Positions 16,501-26,700 of a DNA stretch of 52,703 nucleotides are shown here, one piece after another. The stretch comes from a bacterium. GTDB lineage: Bacteria; Babelota; Babeliae; Babelales; Vermiphilaceae. The position numbers and the translations under genes were made by a program. The notes below the pieces were generated by a model, which was not told the origin of the DNA, made no database searches, and worked only from the letters and a program-made list of their open reading frames with translations. Numbering within the stretch: the first letter of the stretch is position 1; every line of letters starts with the position of its first letter. The stretch covers positions 1-52,703 of the forward strand of contig JAJYDS010000007.1 in the NCBI GenBank assembly GCA_021777215.1. The letters are read 5' to 3'.

Positions 16501-17889
16501 ATGGACGTGGTACATACTATTTGGGATGAATTTCTGAAAATTGCCAAAGAAGAGGTAGGCATCCGGGTTGTTGAGACCTGGTTTAAAGCTGTCAGCTTTG
16601 CGCAATGGGATGCCGAGAAGAAAATCATCTATTTGCAGGCACCGAATCAATTTGTACGTGACTGGATTCAAAAGAATTATCACGCTCTTTTATCTACTCA
16701 TTTGGGACGGTTACTCCATGTTGAGAATCCGAGTGTTTCTTTCTTGAATGCGGTGCAAGAGCGGGCTGATTTGGTTGTTGCGCCTACGCAAGAAATGCGC
16801 ATGGTGCCGGCGCAAGTAGCAGTACAAAAAAGACGTGCCGGGCTTGTGAGAATAAGTTCTCCCAAAAAACAGAGTACCATTAATAAAAGTTATATTTTTG
16901 AAAATTTCGTGGTGGGGCCGAGCAATTCGCTTGCGTATGCTGCTGCACATGCCATAACCGAAAAACCGGGGCGTTTGTATAATCCGTTATTTATGTATGG
17001 TGGCTCAGGTTTGGGAAAAACACATTTGTTGCATGCGATTGGTAATGGTATTCAAGATCAAAATAAGGGAGCAACGGTTTTGTATCAAACGGCGGATCGG
17101 TTTGTAACGGAATTTATTAGTTCCATTCGTTTTGATAAGGTAGAACGGTTTCAAGAAAAATATAAAAATGTGGATGTGCTCCTTATTGATGATGTGCAAT
17201 TTATTTCGCATAAAGAGGGAACCCAAGAAGCTTTTTTCCATATTTTTAATGTTCTGTATGATGCGCATAAACAGATTGTCTTTTCCAGTGATACGGTGCC
17301 ACAAGATATGCAGGGAATTGCCGAGCGCTTGCGCTCGCGGCTTGCCTGGGGGTTGGTTGCCGATATTTATATGCCTGATATTGAGACCAAGATTGCTATA
17401 TTAAAAAGAAAAGCAGCGAGCCACACCGTTGTGTTAGCTGATGATATTGCCCATTTTATAGCATCTCGCGCGATCGCCAATATTAGAGAATTAGAGGGAG
17501 CTTTGATTCGGGTAATGGCGTTTGCTTCATTGACCAAGCAAGAACTTTCTCTGGAATTGGCACAACGGGTATTGCAGCGTGCCGATGCTCCCGAACGTCC
17601 GGCGATTGATCTCGAGAGAGTTGTTTCTTTAGTACATAAACACTATGGCTATGACTTTAAGCAACTGCAGTCTAAAGGGCGAGACAAAGATCTTGTTTTT
17701 GTACGTCAGCTGGCTATGTTTTTGATGAAGCGACTGACTAATAAATCATTGCGAGATATCGGTGTCTTTTTTGGTGGTCGCGACCATTCAACCGTATTAC
17801 ATGCTATTGAGAAAATCGAGCAAATCCTGAAAAAACAGACTGACCTGCAAGTACGTATCAAAAAAATAGAAGATGAATTATCGCGATAA
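16501..17889 (+). CDS. dnaA: Chromosomal replication initiator DnaA
   Basis: 462 residues from ATG at 16501. An upstream GTG at 16477 would add eight residues, but domain I (VVHTIWDEFLKIAKEEVG) fits the later start. Domain I recruits helicase loader partners. A variable linker reaches about residue 120. AAA+ domain III follows, with Walker A GGSGLGKTHLLHAIGN, Walker B VLLIDDVQF and the sensor/arginine segment ERLRSRLAWG. Domain IV ends with the DNA-binding signature GGRDHSTVLHAIEKIE. It binds DnaA boxes and opens the origin. dnaN is not next to it, unlike in many genomes. The next gene is convergent, 20 bases away. Confidence 0.97.
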   Translation: MDVVHTIWDEFLKIAKEEVGIRVVETWFKAVSFAQWDAEKKIIYLQAPNQFVRDWIQKNYHALLSTHLGRLLHVENPSVSFLNAVQERADLVVAPTQEMRMVPAQVAVQKRRAGLVRISSPKKQSTINKSYIFENFVVGPSNSLAYAAAHAITEKPGRLYNPLFMYGGSGLGKTHLLHAIGNGIQDQNKGATVLYQTADRFVTEFISSIRFDKVERFQEKYKNVDVLLIDDVQFISHKEGTQEAFFHIFNVLYDAHKQIVFSSDTVPQDMQGIAERLRSRLAWGLVADIYMPDIETKIAILKRKAASHTVVLADDIAHFIASRAIANIRELEGALIRVMAFASLTKQELSLELAQRVLQRADAPERPAIDLERVVSLVHKHYGYDFKQLQSKGRDKDLVFVRQLAMFLMKRLTNKSLRDIGVFFGGRDHSTVLHAIEKIEQILKKQTDLQVRIKKIEDELSR

Positions 17890-17908
17890 TTTTTATCCCT
17901 ACGCTTTT

Positions 17909-18988
17909 TTATGTTAGCCCAAGCTGACTCATGGCAAGTTCGTTTGTTGTTTTTTGCGCGAGCAGCCGTTCGTCTTTTGTTCTAAAAAACCATTGTTTTA
18001 TGCATTTGTTGGCCAAGTAACGGTACCATGCATAGTAGCTGGGAAACGTCACTACTTTTTTTATGCCGACCGTAGAAGAAAAATTCTCAGTGTCTATGAT
18101 AACAATTTTTTTTGTCTCTTTTTCGATGATAAAATTATCCACATGGGGATCTTGGCGCATTTCGAGATGGTTGCACAGAGCCATGGCCATGCGGTAATCT
18201 TCACTGCTTGCGCTGAGCATAGACAACTGTCTTTCTGCGTTAATCGCATCGGCAACAACGGCATAGGTTCCCGGGATACGGGTATAGACACTTTTTTTAC
18301 CGCCGATATTGGTTCCGGTGATTTCTATCCAGGGAGTTTGTTGAGGGAGCCAGAACCATTTTCGTGGTGTTTGAACACGAGTTGCCCAGTAGGGATCTTC
18401 TTGGATGCGTTTTTGAATGGCACGCGCATTTTTAACACGCGTAAGCCCAGAAATATGTCTATTGACGCCGCCGCTCATGGGAAAAAACCACATATTATCA
18501 AGCCCCTTGCAATGAGAATTGATAAAAGTTTGTGGGGTTTCTATAAAAAGTTTTACGATAAAGGGATACTTTTTACATTTTACAATTAAGAGGCCGCAGG
18601 AGCGGTGTCTATTGAAATTTTTTTTCGAAAGAATAATAAACTGTTTATATTCACGTTTTTTCAGGTGCACTTCTTTAATAAGTTCCTCAATAAGGGTACT
18701 CAGTTGACTACCGGTGACTGATTTTTCAGTATTGGCACGAAAGGTAATAGCTCCTTTGGGGAGAAGGTCTTTATCAAGTTCAGCGGTGTTGAAGACTTTA
18801 AAGATGGGATATTCTTCATAGTGTGAATTGCGCGAGGTATATTGTTTTTTGCTGCCAAGCCAGTTGGTTGTAATGGTAGGCAGCTCTTGGTTTGATGCAC
18901 GATGAATACTGCGCTGAGCCCAACACGCAGGGGTGCCGGTCAATACTAAGATAAGGGCATTCAATAGTACACTATATCTAATAGTCAT
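17909..18988 (-). CDS. Secreted protein with kinase-like catalytic motifs
   Basis: 359 residues from ATG at 18988, chosen because GGAG lies before it and a clean signal peptide follows (SVLLNALILVLTGTPACWA). The open frame runs 29 codons further upstream. No family is firmly recognised, but three segments line up with the protein kinase/APH fold. Lys146 is in PFIVKLF (beta-3 lysine); DPHVDNFII has Asp280 and Asn285 with the D-x4-N spacing of the catalytic loop; IVIIDTENF has Asp299 in the DFG-like metal-binding position. If correct, it is an exported kinase-like enzyme or effector. It has no kinase operon context. Fold assignment is inference. Confidence 0.6.
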   Translation of the reverse strand: MTIRYSVLLNALILVLTGTPACWAQRSIHRASNQELPTITTNWLGSKKQYTSRNSHYEEYPIFKVFNTAELDKDLLPKGAITFRANTEKSVTGSQLSTLIEELIKEVHLKKREYKQFIILSKKNFNRHRSCGLLIVKCKKYPFIVKLFIETPQTFINSHCKGLDNMWFFPMSGGVNRHISGLTRVKNARAIQKRIQEDPYWATRVQTPRKWFWLPQQTPWIEITGTNIGGKKSVYTRIPGTYAVVADAINAERQLSMLSASSEDYRMAMALCNHLEMRQDPHVDNFIIEKETKKIVIIDTENFSSTVGIKKVVTFPSYYAWYRYLANKCIKQWFFRTKDERLLAQKTTNELAMSQLGLT

Positions 18989-19204
18989 TATGAAACTCTC
19001 CAAAATTACATACATACTAGTGATGGTTCTAAGGATACACAAAACCAAAGCTTTGTGCAGGGGGGAATCAAACATTTCTTGACAAGATTGGGCTATTTTT
19101 TATGGGCTATTGATGTTGGTTGTCTCCTGGAGTATCTTCATTATGAAAAGGGTTCGAGTATCAGTGTTAAAAAGTATGAAGTTTTCATGAGAAGAAAGGC
19201 GAGT

Positions 19205-19735
19205 ATGGAGCACATCAATAACCAAGATCGACAAGCGCAAATTCTTGCGATATTGAGCCGGTTGCCTCGAAAAATGGTGACGGTACATGGTGATGATAAA
19301 GTGGCGGCTTTTGTTTTATATGAACTGTGCCACAAGAACTGTTTTGATCTTGAACGAGCAGCCTATTTTGTAGATAACCCTGATTTTAATTGCCTTAAAG
19401 GCGTTGCCGGTTGTGCCCGCCCAGAGTTATCAGTGAACAATGATATTTGGCAAGACGCTGATGCCTTTGCCACTCAGATTTCCCAGTCTCCTTTTCATGG
19501 TGCTGTGAGCGAATTGGCCCATCCAAGCATTAAATATGGTAGTCGTTCAGAGACAGAAGCGCTCGCCGAAATTGCTCATCAGCTTGGCATAAAAAGCCCT
19601 TCATATTGTAGCTGGAATATGAAACATGATAACCATGGGTTACTTATTTACGAAAAATCATTGAATCTTGATGTGAACCTTGATGAGCATTTGGTAGATG
19701 GTCTTAGTTTACTGAGTTTTTGTCCGATCGTTTAG
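19205..19735 (+). CDS. Conserved-looking cytosolic protein, unknown
   Basis: 176 residues from ATG at 19205, preceded by AAGAAAGGCGAGT. The frame extends back to 19055, but that part overlaps the upstream region of the divergent gene and has no ribosome binding site. No motif is recognised. The protein has four to five cysteines and the segments VTVHGDDKVAAFVLYEL and SYCSWNMKHDNHGLLIYEK. No signal peptide or membrane segment is visible. Its 3' end overlaps the end of the convergent pgk gene by 27 bases. Confidence 0.6.
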   Translation: MEHINNQDRQAQILAILSRLPRKMVTVHGDDKVAAFVLYELCHKNCFDLERAAYFVDNPDFNCLKGVAGCARPELSVNNDIWQDADAFATQISQSPFHGAVSELAHPSIKYGSRSETEALAEIAHQLGIKSPSYCSWNMKHDNHGLLIYEKSLNLDVNLDEHLVDGLSLLSFCPIV

Positions 19736-20911
19736 CGCCTTTAATCCGGGTAATTCATTTCCGCTGATTGCAGCGAGCATTGCGCCGCCGCCAGTCGAAA
19801 GGTAGCCTATTTTTTGTTCAAGTCCTAATTGTTTTGCTATTGCTACCGAGTCACCGCCGCCAATAACACTAAAGCCTGGGGCCTGTGCCAGAGCTTTTAA
19901 TAAGGCTTCTGTTCCTGTCAGTGTTTCTTGACGGCGGGCAAATCCCATTGCAGCATTAAAAAAAATAGTTTTTGCCTGCATAAGTATCGCGGTGTAGGCA
20001 GCGATGGTTTTTGGGCCTATTGAAATGCCAAAGCCATTGGCGGGAAATGTTGCTACATCAACGTACGAAAGCGGGCCGGTCATGCTATCCCGCACAATTT
20101 GGTAATCAAGCGGCATGCCTATCGCCACGTTTTTTTCGCGCGCTTGGATCATAAGGTCGGTGCATGCAGCCAGCTCGGTTGGGTCAATGAGTGATTTGCC
20201 TACTTCTTTTCCCTGCGCTTTCATGAAAGTAAATACGATAGCCGGACAGAGGAGCAATGTATCGATTTTTGATAAGAGTCCTTTGATCAAAGGGAGTTTG
20301 TCGGCAACTTTGCCGCCACCAATGACGGCAACAAATGGTTTTTGAGCCTGTGTACGGAGACGGTCAAGAGTGATGAGCTCTTTTTCTACCAGGAGGCCGA
20401 TGGATCTTTTTTCAGGAGAAAAGAGGGCGGGCACGAGGGTGATTGATGTATCGGTCCGGTGGAGAGAGCCAAAGGCATCATCGACATAGTAATCGCCCAG
20501 GGCAGCTAGCTCTTGCGCAAATTGAGGGTCGCGTGCTTTTTCACCAGAAAAAAAACGTAGATTTTCTAAGAGGAGTATGGGTGTTGGCAATCCAGAATTT
20601 TTATGGGCGCTCAGTATTTGTGCGGCATCATGCGGTGTTGCGGCGTAGGTAACAGTAAGGCCATGTGCGGCAAACCAAGGAATAAGTATGCGCGTGGATA
20701 ATTTTGGATCGGAGCCTTTAGGACGTCCAAGATGCGTGAGGAGAATAATAGTGCCACCTTTTTGTTGTATGAGTTGTATGGTTGGTACAAGCGCGCGCAA
20801 CCGATAGTCATCGGCGATAGTGCCATTGATGAGCGGTACGTTCAAGTCTGCTCGCAGGAGTATGCGCGCATTGGTTAGATTCCACTCTGCTAGGTGACAT
20901 ACGGGATTCAT
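19709..20911 (-). CDS. pgk: Phosphoglycerate kinase
   Basis: 400 residues, standard length. The N-terminal substrate site reads ILLRADLNVPLINGTIADDY and LLTHLGRPKG. The C-terminal nucleotide domain has VIGGGKVADKLP and FSVIGGGDSVAIAKQLG. It transfers phosphate between 1,3-bisphosphoglycerate and ADP in glycolysis, giving the cell an ATP source even if other pathways are reduced. AAAAGGAG lies four bases before the ATG. The lolC-like gene ends 28 bases upstream on the same strand, so they may share a transcript. Confidence 0.97.
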   Translation of the reverse strand: MNPVCHLAEWNLTNARILLRADLNVPLINGTIADDYRLRALVPTIQLIQQKGGTIILLTHLGRPKGSDPKLSTRILIPWFAAHGLTVTYAATPHDAAQILSAHKNSGLPTPILLLENLRFFSGEKARDPQFAQELAALGDYYVDDAFGSLHRTDTSITLVPALFSPEKRSIGLLVEKELITLDRLRTQAQKPFVAVIGGGKVADKLPLIKGLLSKIDTLLLCPAIVFTFMKAQGKEVGKSLIDPTELAACTDLMIQAREKNVAIGMPLDYQIVRDSMTGPLSYVDVATFPANGFGISIGPKTIAAYTAILMQAKTIFFNAAMGFARRQETLTGTEALLKALAQAPGFSVIGGGDSVAIAKQLGLEQKIGYLSTGGGAMLAAISGNELPGLKALNDRTKTQ

Positions 20912-20938
20912 ACTTCTCCTTTTTTAGGCAAAATGATG

Positions 20939-22189
20939 CTAGGCTTCAAAGCGTAATACATCGGAAATATTTATAGAACGTGTTTTTTGTGCGGGAAACC
21001 ACGTTGCCAAAAAGCTGATGAGCATGATTACTACAAATACTTGCGCGAGTAATCCCCATTCCATGCGTGCGGGAAGGTGGGTGACAAAATAGACATCAGG
21101 CAGGGTAATAAAGGGGTAATGTTCTAAAAACCAGCTGGCTATGCTGGCAAGCGCCAGGCCCAGTACGGTTGCACAGAGACTGATACTCATACCAAGCCAT
21201 ACAAAAAGAGTAGTGATATCACTGTCAGCCATACCCATAGCTTTCATAATGGCAATATCAGCCCGTTTTTGCGTAATTTGCATAAAAAGGAGTGAGACGA
21301 TATTCATACAGGCAACGAGCATAATCAATGAGAGAATAAAAAACATAGCATATTTTTCTAGTATCAAGGCAGCCATGAGCGCGGGATATAATTCTTTCCA
21401 AGAGTAGACAGCGCATTCGGGAAATTGCTCTTTGAGTTGGTCGAGGGTCTGTTGCTCGTCCGCTCCAGGGGCGAGTTTGAGCGAAATTTTTGACGGCTGG
21501 GCATGAGGAAATAATTCATTTAATAGAGAAAAACTACAGATAACCATGCCGGCATCGAATTCTTCGATGCCGGTAGAAAAGGTGCCGCCTACAATTGCGG
21601 TTGAACCGTGTAAATGGATAGTGGTGCTTTTAATTTTTCCTTCGCCAGGAAATAAGAGGTTAACCGTATCACCAAGTTTTAGTTCAAGTTGCTCGGCGAG
21701 CTTGTCACCGATTAAAATGCGATTTTTGGTGAGTATGTAGGCGAGGGTCGGTGTGGACGGCGTATCTGCATCCTTTACCACAGATCTAATTTTAGATTCG
21801 AGCACGCTTGTTTTTGCTTCATTTATTGGATCAACAGCTCTGAGTGCTATTGTTTCAAATTCTTCTTTGCCCGGATTATTGATGATGACTTGCCGAGTTT
21901 CTTGAGGTGCGTATGCTCTGACAGTAGGAAATGATTGGCTGAGCTGTGCGCGAATTGTCTCATAGGTATTTGGTTCTTCGGGAATGTGCATAATTATTTG
22001 CGCGTGAATACCCTGCATTTTTTCATGCGTGACTTTTTCAAATCCGTTCATAATGGCCATCACGAGCGCAAGGGCTCCAGAGCCCAAGAGCATGCTTACA
22101 AAGCTGAGTTTGATCATGGTTGATATGGTTTGCTCGTCGCGTGTGCCGCGTAAATAGCGCCATATAAGAAGGGGTAATACTCTGTTCAT
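20939..22189 (-). CDS. lolC: LolC/LolE-type lipoprotein-releasing ABC permease
   Basis: 416 residues with the four-helix FtsX/MacB layout: one N-terminal helix (SMLLGSGALALVMAIMNGFE) after the conserved LLIWRYLRGTR, a large periplasmic MacB-PCD domain, then three C-terminal helices. LolCDE extracts mature lipoproteins from the inner membrane and hands them to LolA, so its presence argues for an outer membrane. No LolD ATPase is in this window. AAGGGAG lies before the ATG. LolC and LolE cannot be told apart by eye. Confidence 0.87.
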   Translation of the reverse strand: MNRVLPLLIWRYLRGTRDEQTISTMIKLSFVSMLLGSGALALVMAIMNGFEKVTHEKMQGIHAQIIMHIPEEPNTYETIRAQLSQSFPTVRAYAPQETRQVIINNPGKEEFETIALRAVDPINEAKTSVLESKIRSVVKDADTPSTPTLAYILTKNRILIGDKLAEQLELKLGDTVNLLFPGEGKIKSTTIHLHGSTAIVGGTFSTGIEEFDAGMVICSFSLLNELFPHAQPSKISLKLAPGADEQQTLDQLKEQFPECAVYSWKELYPALMAALILEKYAMFFILSLIMLVACMNIVSLLFMQITQKRADIAIMKAMGMADSDITTLFVWLGMSISLCATVLGLALASIASWFLEHYPFITLPDVYFVTHLPARMEWGLLAQVFVVIMLISFLATWFPAQKTRSINISDVLRFEA

Positions 22190-22295
22190 CTGCTCCCTTT
22201 GATAAGTACGGGGTTGGTTTTTACTTGTAAAAAAGTATACTACTTTCTTCTAGTCTACTATAGGTATAGTACATATAAGCAAAAGAATTGTTTCG
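22190..22295. promoter_or_regulatory. Divergent promoter region lolC / lipoprotein
   Basis: TATACT on the minus strand (22234-22239) and TATAGT on the plus strand (22265-22270) are good -10 candidates facing away from each other. Matching -35 boxes are weak. Confidence 0.4.
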
Positions 22296-23084
22296 ATGAA
22301 GTATAGAGTGCAAAAGAAGAATGTATCGTGTATCGGGTCGCTTTTTTTTATCAGTATAGTACTTCTGCTTCCTGGGTGTGGCGCCTTAATAGATTGGAGC
22401 AAAGATGCCATGTACCAAGGGCATGAGAAAGAGCTTTCGGTTATGTCCGCGCGCTCGGCTCTTCGTTCGGTGACGGTGTATGATCAATTTGCATTGTTGG
22501 GAAAATTTGATGCGCTGTGGCTTTCTGATGCGGTGCGATCGACTTTTGCGCGCATGTATGCACTTAAATGGGGAAAAAGTACCGAACAAGCAGAGCAGTT
22601 TGTAGCGCGGCAGCAGGAAGAAAATCGACGCTTTATTGTATTCTATCTCTTTTACCCTTTTGATCTGATGCCGCTGGGTATGATTGATTCTGTCTGGTCC
22701 ATTTTTCTCCAGATTGATGGGAAAACGGATCGATCGTATTCTCCATTAGAGATCAAAACAATTGAACTCTCTCCTGAGTATCAACACATGGTTGGTTCAG
22801 TATATACGCGGTTTAAGCAAGTATATGAACTTAAATTTGATGCCGCCAATAGCGATGATCAGCAGCTTATTTTGCCGAGCACAAAACAGATTGCGCTCTG
22901 CTTTCGCTCAGTCACAAAAGAAGTTTCACTCTTCTGGCAGCTGCGTGACGGCGCACTTGCGCCAAGTGCACGCGCCAAAGGTCCCGTCAAGCGCTCGGCA
23001 TCATGGGCGGAAGAAAACGTGTATGGGAGCGGGCAAGTGAAAGCCGTGCCTAAAAAGAAAATGCGAAAAACGGCAGGGCGTTAA
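22296..23084 (+). CDS. Putative lipoprotein, unknown function
   Basis: 262 residues. The N-terminus is basic, then hydrophobic (SLFFISIVLLLPGCG), and ends in a lipobox-like L-P-G-C, so lipid attachment at the Cys is likely. The mature part is helical with several aromatic segments (RFIVFYLFYPFDLMPLGM) and ends in a strongly basic tail. No family is recognised. It lies opposite the lipoprotein-releasing permease and 78 bases before rpiB. Confidence 0.7.
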   Translation: MKYRVQKKNVSCIGSLFFISIVLLLPGCGALIDWSKDAMYQGHEKELSVMSARSALRSVTVYDQFALLGKFDALWLSDAVRSTFARMYALKWGKSTEQAEQFVARQQEENRRFIVFYLFYPFDLMPLGMIDSVWSIFLQIDGKTDRSYSPLEIKTIELSPEYQHMVGSVYTRFKQVYELKFDAANSDDQQLILPSTKQIALCFRSVTKEVSLFWQLRDGALAPSARAKGPVKRSASWAEENVYGSGQVKAVPKKKMRKTAGR

Positions 23085-23162
23085 CATGCTGGAGTTTGCT
23101 TGCCTGTGCAAAGCGTTGACAAAAAGAGACGCGCTGCACGATGCTCATCATAAGTGAGGTTT

Positions 23163-23672
23163 ATGTGTGCTGAAAAAATAACAGAGAGGGCGTGTGGGAT
23201 GCGTACAAAGACGGTGCCTGAACTGAGACGGTTTACTATTGCTATCGGTGCTGATCACCGCGGGTTTGCGCACAAAGAATATCTTAAAAAAATGGTGGCG
23301 CCTGTGGGTATGAAGATATCCTGGATTGATGTTGGCGCCTTCAATTCAGATCGTTCTGATTATCCTCTTTTTGCTCGTGCTGCATGCCAAGAGCTGCTTG
23401 CTGGTCGCGCACAGCGTGCGATTCTTATTTGTGGTTCTGGCGTGGGTATGGCAATAGCGGCCAATCGTTTTAAAGGTATCTATGCCGCACTTGCATGGAA
23501 TGAGGAGGTTGCACGTGTGAGCCGCGAAGATGATGATACGAATGTACTTGCCCTTCCTTCAGATTTTGTAACCGCAGAGCAGTCGGTCACCATCGTACAT
23601 GCCTGGCTCCAAGCAGAGTTTCGCGGGGGGCGGTATCAAGAGCGTGTTGCGTTGCTTGATACGCTCGGGTAA
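23163..23672 (+). CDS. rpiB: Ribose-5-phosphate isomerase B (RpiB/LacAB family)
   Basis: 169 residues from ATG at 23163, with GTGAGG before it; ATG at 23199 is an alternative. The start of the fold is IAIGADHRGFAHKEYLK. The catalytic-cysteine loop reads ILICGSGVGMAIAANRFKG, and the C-terminal part has WNEEVARVSREDDDTNVLALP. It interconverts ribose-5-phosphate and ribulose-5-phosphate in the pentose phosphate pathway. A few extra N-terminal residues precede the usual start. Confidence 0.93.
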   Translation: MCAEKITERACGMRTKTVPELRRFTIAIGADHRGFAHKEYLKKMVAPVGMKISWIDVGAFNSDRSDYPLFARAACQELLAGRAQRAILICGSGVGMAIAANRFKGIYAALAWNEEVARVSREDDDTNVLALPSDFVTAEQSVTIVHAWLQAEFRGGRYQERVALLDTLG

Positions 23673-23760
23673 CGAATTCTGTTCCCGCGTTACACTGTGT
23701 TTTTTGAGGGTGCTTTTTTTTGTATACGATTTTTTTTACGTAGACTGCCGCCTATTTTTC

Positions 23761-26700
23761 TTATGGTTTATGAATATTGGCGAGTCGATCCGTACCTAAG
23801 CCAAAGGCTGTTCCTCCCGTCGTTGAATCTACTGCGGCTCCAGCGATTAAATAGTATGCTGGAGATGCGCTGATGTTATGGGCGAAGTTGCTGTAGACTA
23901 CAGGAGCTAATGAATCGACGCAGCTGATTGCCAAGCCATTTGCAGAACCGGTATAGGCGATCGTGTTGTTGTTAATTTGTCCGCTAGCTCCAGATGACAC
24001 AATGCCATGTCCCCCGACGCCAGTGGTTACACCAGTTCCTCCGGTGCCTGTTTGGGTTATGGTGCAGTTGCTAATTTGCGTAGCTGAGCAATTAGAATTT
24101 ACCAGAATGCCAATGCCGCCATTACCGCCAAATGAGCCTGTGCCCAAGCCATTGCTGCCGTTTCCTGTTTTTTCGATAAGGCAGTTCGAGATTGCCACAT
24201 TATTACTATTATCGCAGATGATGCCGATACCGCCATTGGCTCCGCTTACATTTCCTGAAAAAGAGGATCCGATAAGTGAGCCACCATCGCCACTCATAAG
24301 TATACAGTTATTGATTATCGCATAGGCTGTATTTTTGGTTTGAACCGCAGAGCCGCCCATTGCTAAAGTGGCGATTCCCCCATTAAATCCTATTGTGGCA
24401 GATTGTGCTTGTATGTTTCCACTGCTGCCGCCAGTTATACTGCAGGCAGTGATGTGTGCATTATTACCTTGATTGGTTATTCCCGTTCCTCCCATGCCGA
24501 CAGAAAGGTTGCTAGAAATACTAGCTTCGTATGCTATCCTGGAAAGACCAGCTTGCGTGTATACTTGCCCACCATTACCTGCAACTACCGTACAGTCGGT
24601 TATATGAGTATTATCACCCGTGCATGCTATTCCTGTACCGCCATTATCAATCGTTACATTGCCGTCATAGGCGATGTAAACGGTATCATTGGCCTGGGCA
24701 TATATTTGGTCACTATTGCCAGCATATATTACACAAGCGCTAAGCTGCGTAGCATTACCTGAAGTGTTTACCCCAAAGCCACCATCGCGCATGGTAACTG
24801 AGCCAGTGTTACTTCCTATAAATATGTTGCCACTAAAACTTGTTGCATAGAGCTGCCCACTATTTCCTGCAGTCAGCTGACAGTTGGTGATGCATGTTTC
24901 TATTCCAGAATTAGTGATGGCTGTCCCTCCAACATTGATTTCTATTGTGCTACCACTGCTATTGCCAATGTTAATATCAGAGTTCGCATTTGCGTATAAT
25001 TGTCCGCTATTTCCAGCAGATACTGTGCAGTTCGTTAGCTGCATTTTGGCGCCAGTATTTATGATTCCTGACCCGCCAAAGTTATTGAGAGTTCCGTCTA
25101 TTGAGATGGTGCTTGAGCTGTCTGTGCCCTTGGCATATATTTGACCGCTATTGCCTGCTATTATTGAGCAATCGGTAATCTGTATTGCTGCTCCTGAATT
25201 ATTGACGCCAGTGCCGCCAAAGCCAGTGTTGACACCGTTAATAGTAATAGCTCCGCTGCTTGTTATGGCGAGTCCTTGTCCATTTCCTGCCTGTATTTGG
25301 CAGTTGTTGATCTGTACATTGTCGGCGCTATTGGTTATAGCGGATCTTCCATTGATACCGTTGTCTGCTGTTGTCAGGTCATTTGGATACAAACAAATAA
25401 TCGCGATATTATGTAACTGAGTCCGTGTTCCTGCGGAAGTGATTGCGATGGCGGGGTTACTTGCATCGCTATTATTGACCGGTATCGGAGCCGTAATCTT
25501 GCCATTTTGTATGGCGCTGTCTTCCGCAGAGATAGTAAGTATTCCGGTCAGCTCGCGACAGTTAAGATCGAGGCAGACATTCGGCGCCGTGATGTTAATA
25601 GTTCCGGTGATATTTTCCGCAAGACAATAGTTTCCTGAGCTGTTTATCGTATACGTGCTTCCCGGAGCGCCTATGTCAGATTGATGTAAGGGGACGCTTT
25701 CACAGGCGCTTTTTTGGACCAGAATATCGACTTGGCTTGAAATAATCTCTGACTTAGATTCTATCGACCATGTTTCACCATCGATGGTATTAGCAATGGT
25801 AGAAATAGAATCACATTTTGAGCTGATAATTTCTGCTTTACTTTCAATTGACCATAATTCTGGATCAAGGGCTGGTACAATAATATCAATTTTACTCGAA
25901 ATTATTTCTGTTTTTGATTCGATTGACCAGGCTTCATTAGCAATTTGTGCAACCTCATCTGGTGAGGTTAAACTGCAATCCACGTTTGCTACGCCACGTG
26001 CATTTGCTTGCGAGCTTACGTACGCGCTATCGACATGTTGATAGTTGATGTCATTATTGCATGAGGTATTGTGTGCCACATAATTTACTGAGCTATCTAC
26101 CGCTATGCCAATACCACTCGCATTTTCTCCTACCCGATTTAGAAATCGCATAGTGCCATTGGTTGCGCTGATTGTATTATTCGTGATCATGCAGCCATGC
26201 GGGCTATTAATGGTGCCGAGTTGCAATACACTCAGGTTTGTCGTTTCGCCACTGGCAAGATAAGCGCTGCCAGACTCTGCTAACCAATTAACGCTCCATA
26301 CTGGGTTATCAGGAGTTACGATTGTTTTAACAGCAAGCACAGAAGATGCGGGATCAAATTGCATCAGCGTGATTGCGTTTGTTGGGGTAAAACCTCCTGA
26401 TGCAAGATAGTGACTGGTATCGGTACTTAACCAGGAGAGAGAGGTTATGTTCTGGCCCAGGTCCGGTGACTCTGCTTTTTTAATGAGATCGGATCCGGTA
26501 AATTCAAACACATAGGCGCGTGCTGTTGGTGAATATAAAATGCCTGTTGCTGCAGCTGGTGAATATAAAATGCCTGTTGCTGCAGCAAGGTATATATGGT
26601 CACACTCTATCAACCAGTTTACGGAAAATACGCTTGAATTGACTTCTGCTGTTTTTGCTTTTTGGATTAAGGAAGATCCGGTGAATTCAAATACTTTTAT

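Noticed and set aside
18135-18143. Perfect DnaA box TTATCCACA
   Set aside because: It is a single copy inside the kinase-like coding region, about 250 bases after dnaA. No cluster of boxes or AT-rich unwinding element goes with it, so an origin is not supported.
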